Assembly: GCF_019175385.1 (NCBI RefSeq)
Contig: NC_083337.1
Coordinates: forward strand, 168,033,713 to 168,097,712
DNA from: Lycium barbarum
Taxonomy: Eukaryota; Streptophyta; Magnoliopsida; Solanales; Solanaceae
Length of the DNA: 64,000 bases
Direction of reading: 5' to 3'
Below are positions 46,435-58,570 of this stretch, piece after piece. Within the stretch, counting starts at the first letter, position 1; each line of letters starts with the position of its first letter. The notes under the pieces are model-generated. The model had not been told where the DNA came from, did no database searches, and saw only the letters and a program-made list of their open reading frames with translations. The translations under genes and the position numbers were made by a program.

Positions 46435-48596
46435 TTCTCTTAGATCGGGTACACATCCGTCTTCCCTTTAAAGAAGAAAAGAGGTATAAATATTTACTCA
46501 CAACAACTGTTTATATCAAATCATATTAACTTAATCACTAGAATTAAAGTAATCTAGTAAGTTAAGAATGCATATTAATTAATCCCAGGATAATTTTGTT
46601 TGCGAACCAAACGACCCCTAAGTACTAACGCATGTGTCTATTGATTCAGTGTAAATACCAGATGCGAGAAAGTTCAAGGTGAAAACTTACCTGCATTAGT
46701 TGTTTACATTGAACCAAGAAATGCATTTCATGTGTTTGTATATAGACTTCTGTCATTTAATTGTGGCTAATTCATATTCTCAGTTCATTGAATCACTTAA
46801 GCTTAGTAAGTTAATTTACTTCGGTGTATACGCTCCGTCTGTGTACGTATTTACCCTTTTTCAAGAGCAAGAATTGGAAGGTTTAGAAACTTTTTGGCGG
46901 ATTAATAATTTTTCATTACGTCCAATTTAGTACCATCTCTTTCACATATTCTAAGAGTTCTAAAAGTTGGATATTTCCTTCATTTTTACTCTTCAACCTT
47001 AACCGATGAACAACATCTCTCTTCTTCTACCCTCAAGGCAACTGAATAATCCAATGTATCAGCAAATCTAATATTTTCCATACCATTTCTCGATAAGATA
47101 TAGATTGGAAAAAACAATTATAATATTTTAATTTGGGGAGGGGAAAAATGAAACAATGACTTCGGAACAAACAACCAGCTACCAAATATTAATGAAAACC
47201 AGTTAATTAGATCCGACGCAAAGTTGAAATAACTGTTGCAAACAAACATTGTAGAAGACCAACATGAAAATAAAAGAAGTATAATTATACGATAGTGCAG
47301 TGGTAACATGCACAACATTAAGTAATTTAAGCTGTTACAACTTACACATCTGCTTCACCATTAATTAAGTTGGGATGAAAATGAAAAGATTCTTTAGCAG
47401 TATGGCTTAGCAAGACATATAATTAAAAAAATCTTCATCAACTTATTAGAGCAAATGTATCACGAGGTTTCTGAAATGATACACCATAAACAATAAGAGT
47501 TGAAGAACCCTAAGCTTCGATTCCCACTCTTGAGCATTTAATGCTTTCCACATGATTCCAAACTTGCTATCTTCTATTCCGAGAAAAACACCCCTCTTTC
47601 CCAGCTAGTAAAATGCAATTGAATAATTCCTCCGATACAAAATAAGTGTACACTTAGCATTTTCATTTTGATTCAAAATAAGTGTTCACTTACATAATTA
47701 AGAAGGAACTAATTATGTTCTTCCAAATTTACCTTATTCAGATAAGTGAGTTTTTATGTACTAATCAAGAAACTATATCGATTAGGTAGTATTTAATTAA
47801 AGGTATTTTAATCAAAATACTTATTTTTTCTAGAAGTTAAATATTTTCTTAAGGGGTGTAAAAAAGATTAATTGGACATTAATTTTGAACAGGAGGGAGT
47901 ATATAATTATCATATCCAATTTTCTATGTTCAACTGGTCTAGTAACCAAATCACTTTTCCTTCTAAGAATAAAAATAAGTGATGGGTCCCCCACCTACTC
48001 ACCCACCCCTTCATAGTGTTGAATTGTATTTATCTCATAGAATACAAACTTTTTCTTCTATTTCAGTTTCCAGTTTCGAATTTTTCAAAACAGTAAATTC
48101 TTAGGAAGAAGAGACGTGGTCGACAGGATGAGAACCTTGTAAATATTGTTTATGGGGGTAATAGCATAATCAGTTTTTGAAGGTGATGAATAAAGAAAGA
48201 GTAAAAAACAGACATCTTCAGTACGCTCTTAGAGAAAATAAAAAACATGCGAGCTTCAATGCATCCATTAATTGCACTTGGTGATATGGAAGATTCGATT
48301 ATTGGGAAAATGGCTGTTTTCTTATTTATTAAATATTTTCTTTTTTACTTTTTGTTTGCTTTTGGTCAGACTCTAGAATGGTGGAAATTCAAGGCTTCGG
48401 GTTCTGTTTAACACTAAAATTTTGGAAAGAAAACGAAAAAACAAACAAACAAAATGTGGCAAACATTTTAGTGAGAATCAATTCCCTGAAACTCTAAGAT
48501 TTTTAATTTGGTTTTCCCAAAGAGAGTTAAGTCAGAGCCTAAGATCATTCGCATTCGGTAGAGGATTCATCGCATCATTCTTACTGGAGTCACATC
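46435..48596. other. Intergenic
   Basis: No supported gene. A diverged Stowaway-like element with CTCCGATACAAAATAAGTG and TTTTGAACAGGAGGGAG ends lies at about 47629-47900. Short open frames here have no recognisable product. Confidence 0.45.
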
Positions 48597-48606
48597 CAGA
48601 ATTTTT

Positions 48607-50860
48607 GAGTCCGGCGTCAAAATGACACTTTTTTGGACCTTGAAGACAAAAATGATATGTCTTCTTTTTTTTATACCAAAAGGGGCTTTTTGTTGGTTAT
48701 CCAACGAAATGTTAACCCCATTTAACATTTTCGTCAAATGTTAAAAAAAAAAAATTGTATTTCGTTACATACCTGGCGAAATAAAAAAAAATTATTTATG
48801 TTTTTTTTTTTTGTATTTCGCTAGGTTACTAGCGAAATGTAATTCATTTTTTTTTTTTTAAATCCACTTTTTCGTGTGTTTTTTTTAAGTTTTCTAAAAT
48901 AAAATTATGAAAATATAAATTTTTTAGGACACAAAAAAATTAATTTTCCTGATTTATTGTTTCAGATATTTTAATTAATTAAAAAAATTCAATTTTTCAT
49001 TTCAAGACATAACTTTATTTTGAATATAAATCTAATTCAATTAGATAAAAACATAGTTACAAAATATAGGAGAAAGAGTAGTTGTAATTTGGTGAAACAT
49101 TAAACAGTCATAACTTTGCGCTCGGATATTCGATTTATGCAAAAAAAAAATGATTTTGCATATTTTTCCGAAATCTAGCGGCGCAAACTGCCATAAGGCG
49201 GTTTGGCCGGGCCGATTTTCTAGAAAACCTCTTTTTTCCCTTCCAATTTTAATTTTCCCCCAAATTGGCGGGAAATTTTCAGTTTTCTTTACTTATAATA
49301 TGATGATGCGCAATAGACTTCAACATAAAAATTTCGGAGTAATGTAGCTGTGAATGTCAATTTCACTTATGTGGTTTCAATTTTTGAAAATAAAGCTGAC
49401 TAATTTTCTCGACATATAAAGTTCTAAAATAACCTTACAAAAATATAACACTTAAACCTAAAGTTTCCAAAACTACTGCAGTAAAATACTGCTTTATACA
49501 AAAAATAATCTTTAACGTAGTATTTTACTGTGTTATTGGACTTAACCGCGCCGTTACAGTTTAGTTTTCGAGAAAAGGATCAAAATAGTATATTACATTT
49601 AGGTTTGGACCTAAAACTATATACGTTCTCTTACATGGAGCATTATGTTTGCATAAGTGGTGTGTTTTTAGTCAACTCTCAAATATTTTGTTAAAAATTT
49701 AACAGAAACTGGCAAAAATGCTCCTGAACTATTAGAAAAGGTCTAAAAATACCCTTCATTCATCTATTTTGCTACGAATACCCCTCAATTCAACTTTTTG
49801 GCTCATTTATGCCCTTTGACTAACGGTCAATACTATTTTTTTTAAAAAAAAAATATGTAAATTATGATATTTTATTACTGGATTTTTTTTTTTTTAAATC
49901 TGGAAAATGGTTTTTTTAGAATCAGGAAAAATGAATCTGAAACAATAAATCAGGAAAAATGAATCTGAAACAATAAATCAGGAAAATTGATTTTTTTGTG
50001 TCCTAAAAAATTTATATTTTCATAATTTTATTTTAGGAAACTTAAAAAAAAACACACGAAAAAGTGGATTTAAAAAAAAAAAAAAAAAAAGGAAACAAAA
50101 TGAATTACATTTCGCTAGTAACCTAGAGAAATACAAAAAAAAAATTAAAAAAAAATTGTATTTCGTTAGGTAGGTGGCGAAATACAATTTTTTTTTTTAT
50201 TTTTTTTTTGTATTTCGCCACCTACCTAACGAAATACAATTTTGTTTTCTTTTTTTACGGCAGTTTGCGCGGCTAGATCTCGGAAAAATATGCAAAATCA
50301 ATTTTTTTTTTGCATAAATCGGATATCCGAGCGTAAAGTTATGATTGTTTAAAGTTTCACCAATTTACAACTACTCTTTCTCCTATATTTTTAACTATGT
50401 TTTTATCTAATTGAATTAAATTTATATTCAAAATAAAGTTATGTCTTGAAATGAAAAATTGGATTTTTTTAATTAATTAAAATATCTAAAACAATAAATC
50501 AGGAAAATTGATTTTTTTGTGTCCTAAAAAATTTATATTTTCATAATTTTATTTTAGGAAACTTAAAAAAAACACACGAAAAAGTGGATTTAAAAAAAAA
50601 AAAAAAAAAAAGGAAAAAAAATGAATTACATTTCGCTAGTAACCTAGCGAAATACAAAAAAAAACATAAACAATTTTTTTTTATTTCGCCAAGTATGTAA
50701 CGAAATACAATTTTTATTTTTTTTAACATTTGACGGAAATGTTAAATGGGGTTAACATTTCGTTGGATAACCAACGAAAAACCCCTTTTGGTATAAAAAA
50801 AAAGAAGACATACCATTTTTGTCTTCAAGGTTCAAAAAGTGTCATTTTAGCGCCGGACTC
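48607..50860. mobile_element. Long-TIR Mutator-like element, 2.25 kb, GAGTCCGG ends
   Basis: Inverted repeats of about 590-600 bp (48607-49193 and 50259-50860) begin GAGTCCGGCGTCAAAATGACAC and end GTGTCATTTTAGCGCCGGACTC. The 10-bp duplication CAGAATTTTT flanks it exactly (48597-48606 and 50861-50870). The interior has a second partial copy of the right repeat (about 49915-50150), a head-to-head palindrome (50155-50243), and a relic of the CAGTAAAATACTGC palindrome (about 49480-49535) known from the PMD element. No ORF of note. Confidence 0.88.
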
Positions 50861-50870
50861 CAGAATTTTT

Positions 50871-51637
50871 CAACTTTATGGGTTTGAGGTCAAAATTCTA
50901 TTATAGTCCATTTGATTTACTGGGTTCAAAACCTATTATTTTTAGTAATTTAGTGAATTATTTAACACACACATGATCTGAGCTAAAGCTATTGTGTTAG
51001 GATGAACTTGTATCTATCTGCCCGTGATTCTTCCTATTCAAAACTATGCACGATACTTCCATCTCACATGATTTCTTAATTAGTGATAAATTAAAGAAAG
51101 AAGCATCCATTCTATCTCTTTTTTCATTATGTCCTCTTCATTTTATGATTTCTAAAAAGATTTACAAATTCCTAGTTATTTGAGTTAAAATCTCTTACTA
51201 AGCCAACTCTCTGATTTTGACTAGTAAGTTATGCCTATCCAATTTGCTGAAGTATAAAAACTGACAAAAGATTCAACTGCGTAGGCACGTGATTGCGTGG
51301 AGAGGGGCTGAAGCTAATATCTTGCTGCAAATGTACTCTTTGTTTGTTGCTTAGAATTAATTATAGATTCCCTAAGAAACATATTTTATTTAAGATTTAT
51401 CACTAGCATGCTAGGATCCTATTGCAGGACCCAGGTTGAGAAGAGACAAGGCAAGCAGTCTGACGTTGTCTCATTTTCAGTAGATATAAACAAACTCTCT
51501 TCAATTAGAGGGAAAAAAAAAAGAGAGTGAATAGATGAAACTAGAGGTTCTTACCACAGCAAAAAAAAATTCCTCACTCTTTTCGCAGGCATACGAATAA
51601 AAGACCAAATTACTTTTTAAGTTTTAAACATATCGGA
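50871..51637. other. Intergenic
   Basis: AT-rich sequence. I see no gene or transposon ends. Confidence 0.4.
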
Positions 51638-51640
51638 GTA

Positions 51641-51877
51641 CACTACAAAAAAATCACTATTTTCCTTTTCAGTGACTATTTCCCATTGAATGTCGGTAGA
51701 TAAAACCTAAATAGCAGAGTTTTCACATGGAAAAATTAGGAACTTTTCCGGCATTTCAATAGGAACCTGTTTTCCACCATGCGTTTTCCTAGTGAGATTG
51801 TTCGGTGGAAATGAGGTATGAAAATCATGTTTTTTCCCACTGAATGTCGGTGGGAAAAATCTCGTTTTCTAGTAGTG
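51641..51877. mobile_element. CACTA-type MITE with 3-bp duplication
   Basis: Begins CACTACAAAAAAATC and ends TTTCTAGTAGTG. Flanked by the 3-bp duplication GTA (51638-51640 and 51878-51880). The subterminal CCACTGAATGTCGGTGG words are repeated. 237 bp, non-coding. Confidence 0.88.
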
Positions 51878-52055
51878 GTAATTGATATCGTGCTATATTA
51901 ATCAAAGTAATTACCTGCCGAGATACTAACCATAAGAAGGGCAGTTGATCTCTTGATCATATTGGTGACTCCCTAATAGTAATACTTCAAAGAAAAATCA
52001 TTCCTGCACTACCAAATTGTAATTAAAGATGAAATTAAATATGTTCCTCTTTTAC

Positions 52056-55000
52056 TTAGAGGGCAGGGGAAGGAATGCTATTGGCAGAAAGTCCTACCAA
52101 GGTATTTGGCACGTCTCCAGTTATTCCATCCAGTTTCAAATGTCGGTATTCATCCAATTGGCGTCTGTGTCGTCTTTTGATTCCATCTTTAAACAGAGTG
52201 CTTCCTGAACTTTTAGCTTCCACAGAAATGTAGGATCCTTGTGAGTTCTCCAGAATACTTTTGTTCTTGAAGTACTCTGCTGTCTGCGCCTGAACTAATA
52301 TACCACTAGAAAGCTTTAGCAATAATGAACTGACAACGATTAACATCCCCCTCACCACCCTTCTAGTTACATGCTCTAAAGGAACACTTTGATGTCATTC
52401 CACCAAATTATTGAATTCAATTCACATACATGTCAGGAACATACATGGCAGAACATTAACTATGAAGGAAACAAAGGAGGGGTTTAATGAAACGGAAAAG
52501 GGCCAAATATACCCTTGTACTATCAAAAAAGGGCCAAATATACCCTTCGTTATACTTTGGGTCCAAATATACTCCTGCCGTTATACTTTGGGTTCAAATA
52601 TACCCCTCCACAGTTAAAGTTGACCCCAATCCTACGTGGCATTAATATTTTAATAAAATAAATATTATGTGGCATGCCACCTCACCTACAAACCCAATTT
52701 TACCCCTCCCCTTCCTATCTTCTTCCACCACCACCTCTCCCTCTACTATTACCGTCCTTATGCCCACCACCATTAATTATTGGGGAATCCCTGCTACTGT
52801 ATTGTGTTTCCTTGTAAATCTGAAAGCAAACTTTACTGTTTCATTCCTCTTCTTGTAGAGGGCCACCGAAATAACATTAAAGAAGATCCCACTTGCTAAG
52901 GCCATGTTTGGGGGGAGATCCTGCTGACAATTTTACTCTCTTTGTGTCCTCAAGATCTCCTCCTCTTCTTCTTCTGTCTTTCCTTCTGTATAATTGAGTA
53001 TTTGTACCTGGACCCATTTCATAAGCCATCACGTTCTTTAACAGGAAATTAGTATCCGAAGAATTTTAAAAGGGGATCACTGACAGAACAAAAACTTCAT
53101 TTTGTCCATATATATTCATAGTTAATGTTAGAACAGGAATCAAGTTATGAGATATAGATGGTGTGCCTTTTGTTGTCTTTTCATTTTTTGCTTGGGAAAT
53201 ATTGCAAGAGTTTCTTTTGAGTTTGTACTCGATAAACTTTACATGGGTTTGTTCCTGTTAATGCTTTAGGCAGGTTGAGATGTGTTTTTTGAGGCAAAAT
53301 CTATCCGTATGTTCAGTTAATGTTTGCTTTGAAATATTTGAGTATGCAAGAGACTAATATAGATAAGTTATAAGTATCATAGTTTGAGCACTATAAAACA
53401 CCCAAATTGAAAAAAAGAACATTTTGAGAAGAATTGTTTCTAAGTTCTCAAGTCTCGTCACTAATGATTTTCTCTAGCAAAATACATCACTAGCCTTTTG
53501 TGATTCTGTCCAAATTTTGTAAATTAAAGCAAAATGTTATGTTTCTTCGTTTTGCTTTAAAAATTACACCAGCAGCAGCAGGGATTCCCCAATAATTAAT
53601 GGTGGTGGGCATATGGACGGCAGTACTAGAGGGAGGTGTGGTGGAAGAAGATAGGGAGGGGAGGGGAGGGGTAAAATTGGGTTTGTAAGTGAAGTGGCAT
53701 GCCACATAATATTTATTTTATTACACAATATTAATACCATGTAGGATTGGGGTCAACTTTAACTGTGGAGGGGTATATTTGAACCCAAAGTATAACGGCA
53801 GGGGTATATTTAGACCCAAAGTATAACGAAGGGTATATTTAGCCCTTTTTCGATAGTACAGGGGTATATTTGGCCCTTTTCCGTTAATGAAATACCTGAA
53901 CATACCAGATTTTGAAGAAGCTGAGGTTACTGCAACATCTTTAAGCTTCTTAATTTTTTCAATTACGAAGTCATTTGCAGGGTCATCTACGATGTTCATC
54001 TCAAAGCATAAAAGCGCCTTTTCACACGCCTGAAAAGTAAAAGTCAGAGGCAGATATTAGGATACGCTTACTAGATAACTTCACTAGATTTTTGAATCCA
54101 TAAGATACACAAAAGTAAATGTACAAAATAGATAGCATCAAGTGAAATACATATGCTCTTTAGTATCGGCAAAGTGTTAAACATGCAATAGTTACGCAGC
54201 TAGATTGATCTAATTCCTAGCATAACTTTCACTACATAGATATGTCCATCACAAATTGTCCATACCTATGCTGCTCGGACTCTTAAAAATGCCGACTGGT
54301 GCGTGTTGGATCCTCCAAAAATAGTGCATCTTTTGGAGAATCGGACACGGGTACGACAACATTTTTGGAGAGTCCGAGCAACATAGGTCCATACTATATT
54401 TCTAAATTAGACAAAGGAGGACCATTGCTGAGGTAGAGGAGGCCAATTATAAGGAGATGCTTTCAGCAAGTGTAATTCCTAATTCAGGATGCAAAAAAAT
54501 CATACTTAACCTACATCTAACAAATTCTTCCAACAAGAGGCATAGAGATACCAAAGTTAAGTTGATTCTCACAATAGCATCTGAATGTCAGATCAAACCA
54601 ATTATTCAGTTACCCTAACCCAGATATGAACCTATTATAAAATTCTTTTCTGTCTGATATGCAAACACATACCAAAGGGGAACACAATATGAATTGATAA
54701 GAACCTTTAAGCTATGATCACATAAGTAAAGAAATATGACATTACAAGCAGTATTATCATTTTAGAATTAAGTATGACCTTAATGTGCTGTTAGAATAGG
54801 TCAGAATCTTACAAAGTGAGCATAGATTTGCAATGGACAGCACATACAAAGAATTTTATTCCTTGCTCATTTGCACATGTATACGAAATATGCTTACAAG
54901 TGCCCAAAATATTATTACCAGTTTACCTTGTTTGCAATGGAACAAAAGTCACTTTCAAGTGAATGCTCAGCAAAAGTGAGCCACTCACTATATGAAACAA

Positions 55001-56642
55001 GAAGCCTCTGATCACTTATAGCTTTCTGCTCTCTCATAAGCAGTGCCTCATATATCAAGGCCAAGCAACTCTGTGCATACCCAATTGTTAAGAGTCACTT
55101 GTTTGTAACCAAAACAAAAGGACAATCAAAATTGCTAAAACAGATCCCTACATCATCATCAGTTGTGGTTTCTTAAAGCTTTCACAACATAGGATATGCC
55201 TACACTTTGAATCTCCCAAAACGTTTGACACATTTTAACTGAATTTTTGTGTGCATCTTTCACAAGTTTCAAACAGATAATTTAAAGCATTTTGTGATGT
55301 ATCTAATATCAAATAAGCTTCGACAACTACATCGACATTCTGTTGAAGACTACAATTAACTCTTAAACCTCATGCTCAGTCAAATTGTGTCACATAAAAG
55401 AAAAGAACGAGGTGTAGCGCAACAATATACAACGAAAGCTAGCTTTTAAATAAATACGACCATGAGTAATCATATCTTATGTAGGATTAACATTATTCCT
55501 TCACTACACTTATTGGATAGTCAGGTTCTCGTGTTCCTAAATATCACTTCTATTGAGTACTTCGTTTTCTCAAACTTTTACCTAAAACAGTTTGTATATA
55601 CATAAGGAAGGATATATTTCCTTTACAGATACATAACACTACTTTCTCCGGTACACAGTAATCATTGTTTACGTATTTTTCTACTCACATTACCACCAAA
55701 AGCACCGCCGCTTGTACAGCTATATAAGTTTTCCGTGTCTACTACTAATACTTATTGAAGTGCATTTGAACACTAAAACTACATAAGAAAATAACTTCCT
55801 TAGAACAAAATTACTAACATGAAATATATCTTTCAAAGATAATACAATTACTGAACACAAAAGGCTACAAAATTTCAAGCAGCACTTTTACTTACCACAA
55901 ATTTCACCAAAATACATGGTTTAATGCATCAGGCTTCAGACTCTCTTTCACTATATGCATTTTAGGAGTTAATTTCACAGACAGCCACTCAACTAACAGT
56001 TTTTATCTCAGAAAGTTACTCAACTTTCTTTTGTAACACAAAAGTCAATTCAACTAATGGTAATTATCTCAGAAAGTCACTCAACTATTATCATATTCAC
56101 CTACAAAGTCACTCAACCAATCTAAGCGATTTTTCCAGTAGATATTGCCGACGTGTAAATTTTTTTAAGCCAAATTTTAAAACATCATCCTACTGAAAAC
56201 GACTGTTCTCTCCGATTGTAACTAATTGTTTCCAAATAAATAAGCAAAAAGCAAAATCTACCAATTTAAACTCGATAAAGTCAAAGCTGTATATACCTCA
56301 GTATCTCCAATGAGATTAAAAACGTGTACTAGAAAATCGACGATCAGAAGCTTATACTCTGTAGATTTTCCAGCGATTTCCTCAATAATGCAGAGAGATT
56401 CGTGTCTCATAAACTGTTTCAAAGTATAAACCACTCTGTCCAACGATTTTAAATCGATCGAAGCTAAAACAGACTCGAGAACTCGAAAAATTCCTTCATC
56501 GAATCTGCACAAAATTCATGATCAGACAAGTGTATTTTAAATCAGATTTTTATTGATAGATCGGAAATATGATAAGAACAAACCTACGGTTTTCGATTTG
56601 GGTTCGGAAAAGGAAGATTTGTTGCGAAACTGCAGTTGACAT
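52056..56642 (-). CDS. DFO-like protein (meiotic double-strand break formation)
   Basis: Five exons: 56642-56584, 56504-56297, 55070-54927, 54029-53906 and 52279-52056, all GT-AG with matching phases, giving 252 residues. The protein is plant-specific. I recognise it mainly from remembered resemblance to Arabidopsis DFO (At1g07060), needed for meiotic double-strand breaks, and from gene order. Visible parts are an N-terminal helical region (RRFDEGIFRVLESVLASIDLKS), a central SCLALIYEALLMREQKAISD segment, a Glu/Lys-rich helix, and a basic C-terminal block DGIKRRHRRQLDEY. Intron 4 received a 1.4-kb Mutator-like element, intron 3 a foldback MITE and intron 2 a repeat of CACTCAACTAA words. No known catalytic motif. 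Function is uncertain, gene structure fairly sure. Confidence 0.75.
52493..53883. mobile_element. Long-TIR Mutator-like element in DFO intron 4
   Basis: The terminal repeats of about 320 bp begin CGGAAAAGGGCCAAATATACCC and end GGGTATATTTGGCCCTTTTCCG. The 9-bp duplication TTAATGAAA flanks them (52484-52492 and 53884-53892). Repeated GGGCCAAATATACCC and TATACTTTGGGT words fill the arms. The two mirrored open frames in the arms are inverted copies of the same non-coding DNA. Confidence 0.88.
54266..54386. mobile_element. CTATGCTGCTCGGACT foldback MITE in DFO intron 3
   Basis: 121-bp palindromic element, same family as 15421-15539, ending GTCCGAGCAACATAG. The perfect 8-bp duplication GTCCATAC flanks it (54258-54265 and 54387-54394). 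Confidence 0.9.
55965..56165. repeat. CACTCAACTAA repeat in DFO intron 2
   Basis: Four imperfect copies of a CAGAAAGTCACTCAACTA unit, a recurrent non-coding plant repeat. A single related word occurs in the UGT intron (about 26796). Confidence 0.5.
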
Positions 56643-56858
56643 CTTCACGAGAAGGAAATGAGGGGATGAAGATTTCAAACTGCCCTAATTTATAGGCTTT
56701 TCGAATTTTGATTTTTCCGCCTTGTTTTTTTGTTTTGGGTAAATTTCAAAGAGCTCCTTCTTGTTAAATTAACTACACTTTGGTCCCTGTATAGCAGAGG
56801 TGACAAATGGACGGGTTGGATCAAACCGTGTTGGGTCAAAATGGGTTAATTTAATGAA

Positions 56859-57340
56859 TGGAAAAGGTCCAGATGTGCCCTTCTACTATATGAAATTGTA
56901 CAGATATGCCTGTCGTTAAAAGGTGGTCTCACATATGTCCGTAACGTTATTTTTTGGGTAACCCATGCCCTTGATTTAACGGAAATCCCACAAAAATATT
57001 GGAGGGCAGATTTGTGTAGTTTCGCATAGTATAGGGGCATATTTGATTCACTGAAATCCCTAAATATTATGCAAAAAACAAAAATATGGAATGCAATGAT
57101 AGTTTGTGCCATATTTTTGTTTTTTGCCATAATATTTAGGACTTTCAGTGGATCAGATATGCCCCCATACTATGCGAAAATGCACAAATCTGCCCTCCAA
57201 TATTTTTGTCGGGTTTCCCTTAAATCAAGGGCATGAGTAACCAAAAAAATAACGCTAAGAGCATATGTGAGACCACCTTTTAACGACGGGCATATTCGTG
57301 CAATTTCGTATAGTAGAAGGGCACATCTGGACCTTTTCCA
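56859..57340. mobile_element. 482-bp foldback Mutator-like element
   Basis: Almost the whole element is an inverted repeat, from TGGAAAAGGTCCAGATGTGCCC to GGGCACATCTGGACCTTTTCCA. The 9-bp duplication TTTAATGAA flanks it (56850-56858 and 57341-57349). It lies about 200 bp upstream of the DFO start codon. Confidence 0.9.
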
Positions 57341-57349
57341 TTTAATGAA

Positions 57350-58059
57350 TGGGTCAAAACCCAACTCAATCCAAATATACTTGGGTCAAAATAGGTTGGG
57401 TCAAGTTGGATTAAAAGTATTTTTTTTTTTGGCACGGATTGCCCTTCAAACGTTTAATTTCTGCCCCTCAAATTTCTGGCCTTTAATTTTTGTCCTTCGC
57501 TTAAAAAGGTTATCGAAAATACCCCGAGGTTCTGAGTTCAAACAACGCTCAGTAAAAAAAAAATCACAAGGGAAGACTTTCGAAAAACGAAAAGTGCCAA
57601 GAAACTGAATTTAGTGACGAATCAAATCCGATGCTAAACCATTAAAATTCATGCTAATTGATTTGACGACGGATTTTGATTATGATAAATAGATAAGATA
57701 TAGTTCATTCATACATTCTTTTGATAAGCAAACTTTATTATATCTAGAGATTAATGTCATGATGGTTTCTTTTTTATTTTTGATGATGTAAAATAGCTAT
57801 GGAATATGTCTATTAATTTTAATTTACGAATTGATTTAAAAAAAAAAAAAAAAGAATCAGACTTTGTCAATGGGTGGAACAAAAGAATTGGTAAGTACAT
57901 TTTTTTCTTTTGTGTAGTTAGCATTATCTTTTTGCTAGAACAAAAAGGTATCTGTTTTACTCTCTGCCTAAAGAATAAATTAATCCTTAAATTAGTCGAT
58001 AAAATTACGAATAAGTTGCCAAATAATCCAAAGTGTTGCTCAGACAAAGTAAATCAGTA
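57350..58059. other. Intergenic with GCACGGATTGCCC repeat
   Basis: Contains GGCACGGATTGCCCTTCAAACG (57433) and poly-A/T tracts. The motif recurs near 40178. No gene supported. Confidence 0.4.
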
Positions 58060-58324
58060 CTCCCTCCATTTTAATCTGTGTGCTGATTTGGAGTAAGAGG
58101 GTCAATGTGAATATGAACATAGAATATCAATTTTTTGAAATGAAATTTTTACATTTATAAACTATACAAAATGTATTATAAGTCATAATAGTTAACAATT
58201 CAAAATATTTAGAAAAAACAACCTTTGACTCTCCAAGTCATAAACACGTCAATTGAAACAAAGGGGTATTAGCTTTTTCTAATTTTTTGTCAAAACTCCA
58301 GGACACAAAAAATGATAAATGGAG
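58060..58324. mobile_element. Stowaway-like MITE
   Basis: Ends CTCCCTCCATTTTAATCTGTG and, on the other side, GGACACAAAAAATGATAAATGGAG. TA dinucleotides lie outside both ends (58058-58059 and 58325-58326). Confidence 0.75.
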
Positions 58325-58570
58325 TAAGATAAATCATGCAGTGAAATTGGCATAGTTTAAAAAATTAAAACAGTACAAATAAGTTGGTTCTGACTATAAG
58401 AAAAACAACTCAATAGAATAGTTCAAGAGGAGAAAGCAAGTAAAGGGCGATGGCGAAAAGCTACCAAACTTGGCATATAAGGGATTGAAGTAGCACCGTA
58501 AGTCATAGGAAATAAGCCCAACAGCTTTCCAGTTGCAACATCGAAAAACGTAAAGTCTTCCTTATGTTCA

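Noticed and set aside
46700..46930. Open frame of 76 codons in intergenic DNA
   Set aside because: No motif, no start context, AT-rich, and no splice partners nearby.
52667..53705. Two mirrored open frames (about 63 and 71 codons) with Ser/Pro-rich products
   Set aside because: They are inverted copies of the same DNA in the arms of the element at 52493-53883 and share no known protein motif.
56846..57608. Open frames across the foldback element upstream of DFO
   Set aside because: Both halves are inverted repeats of one transposon and encode nothing recognisable.
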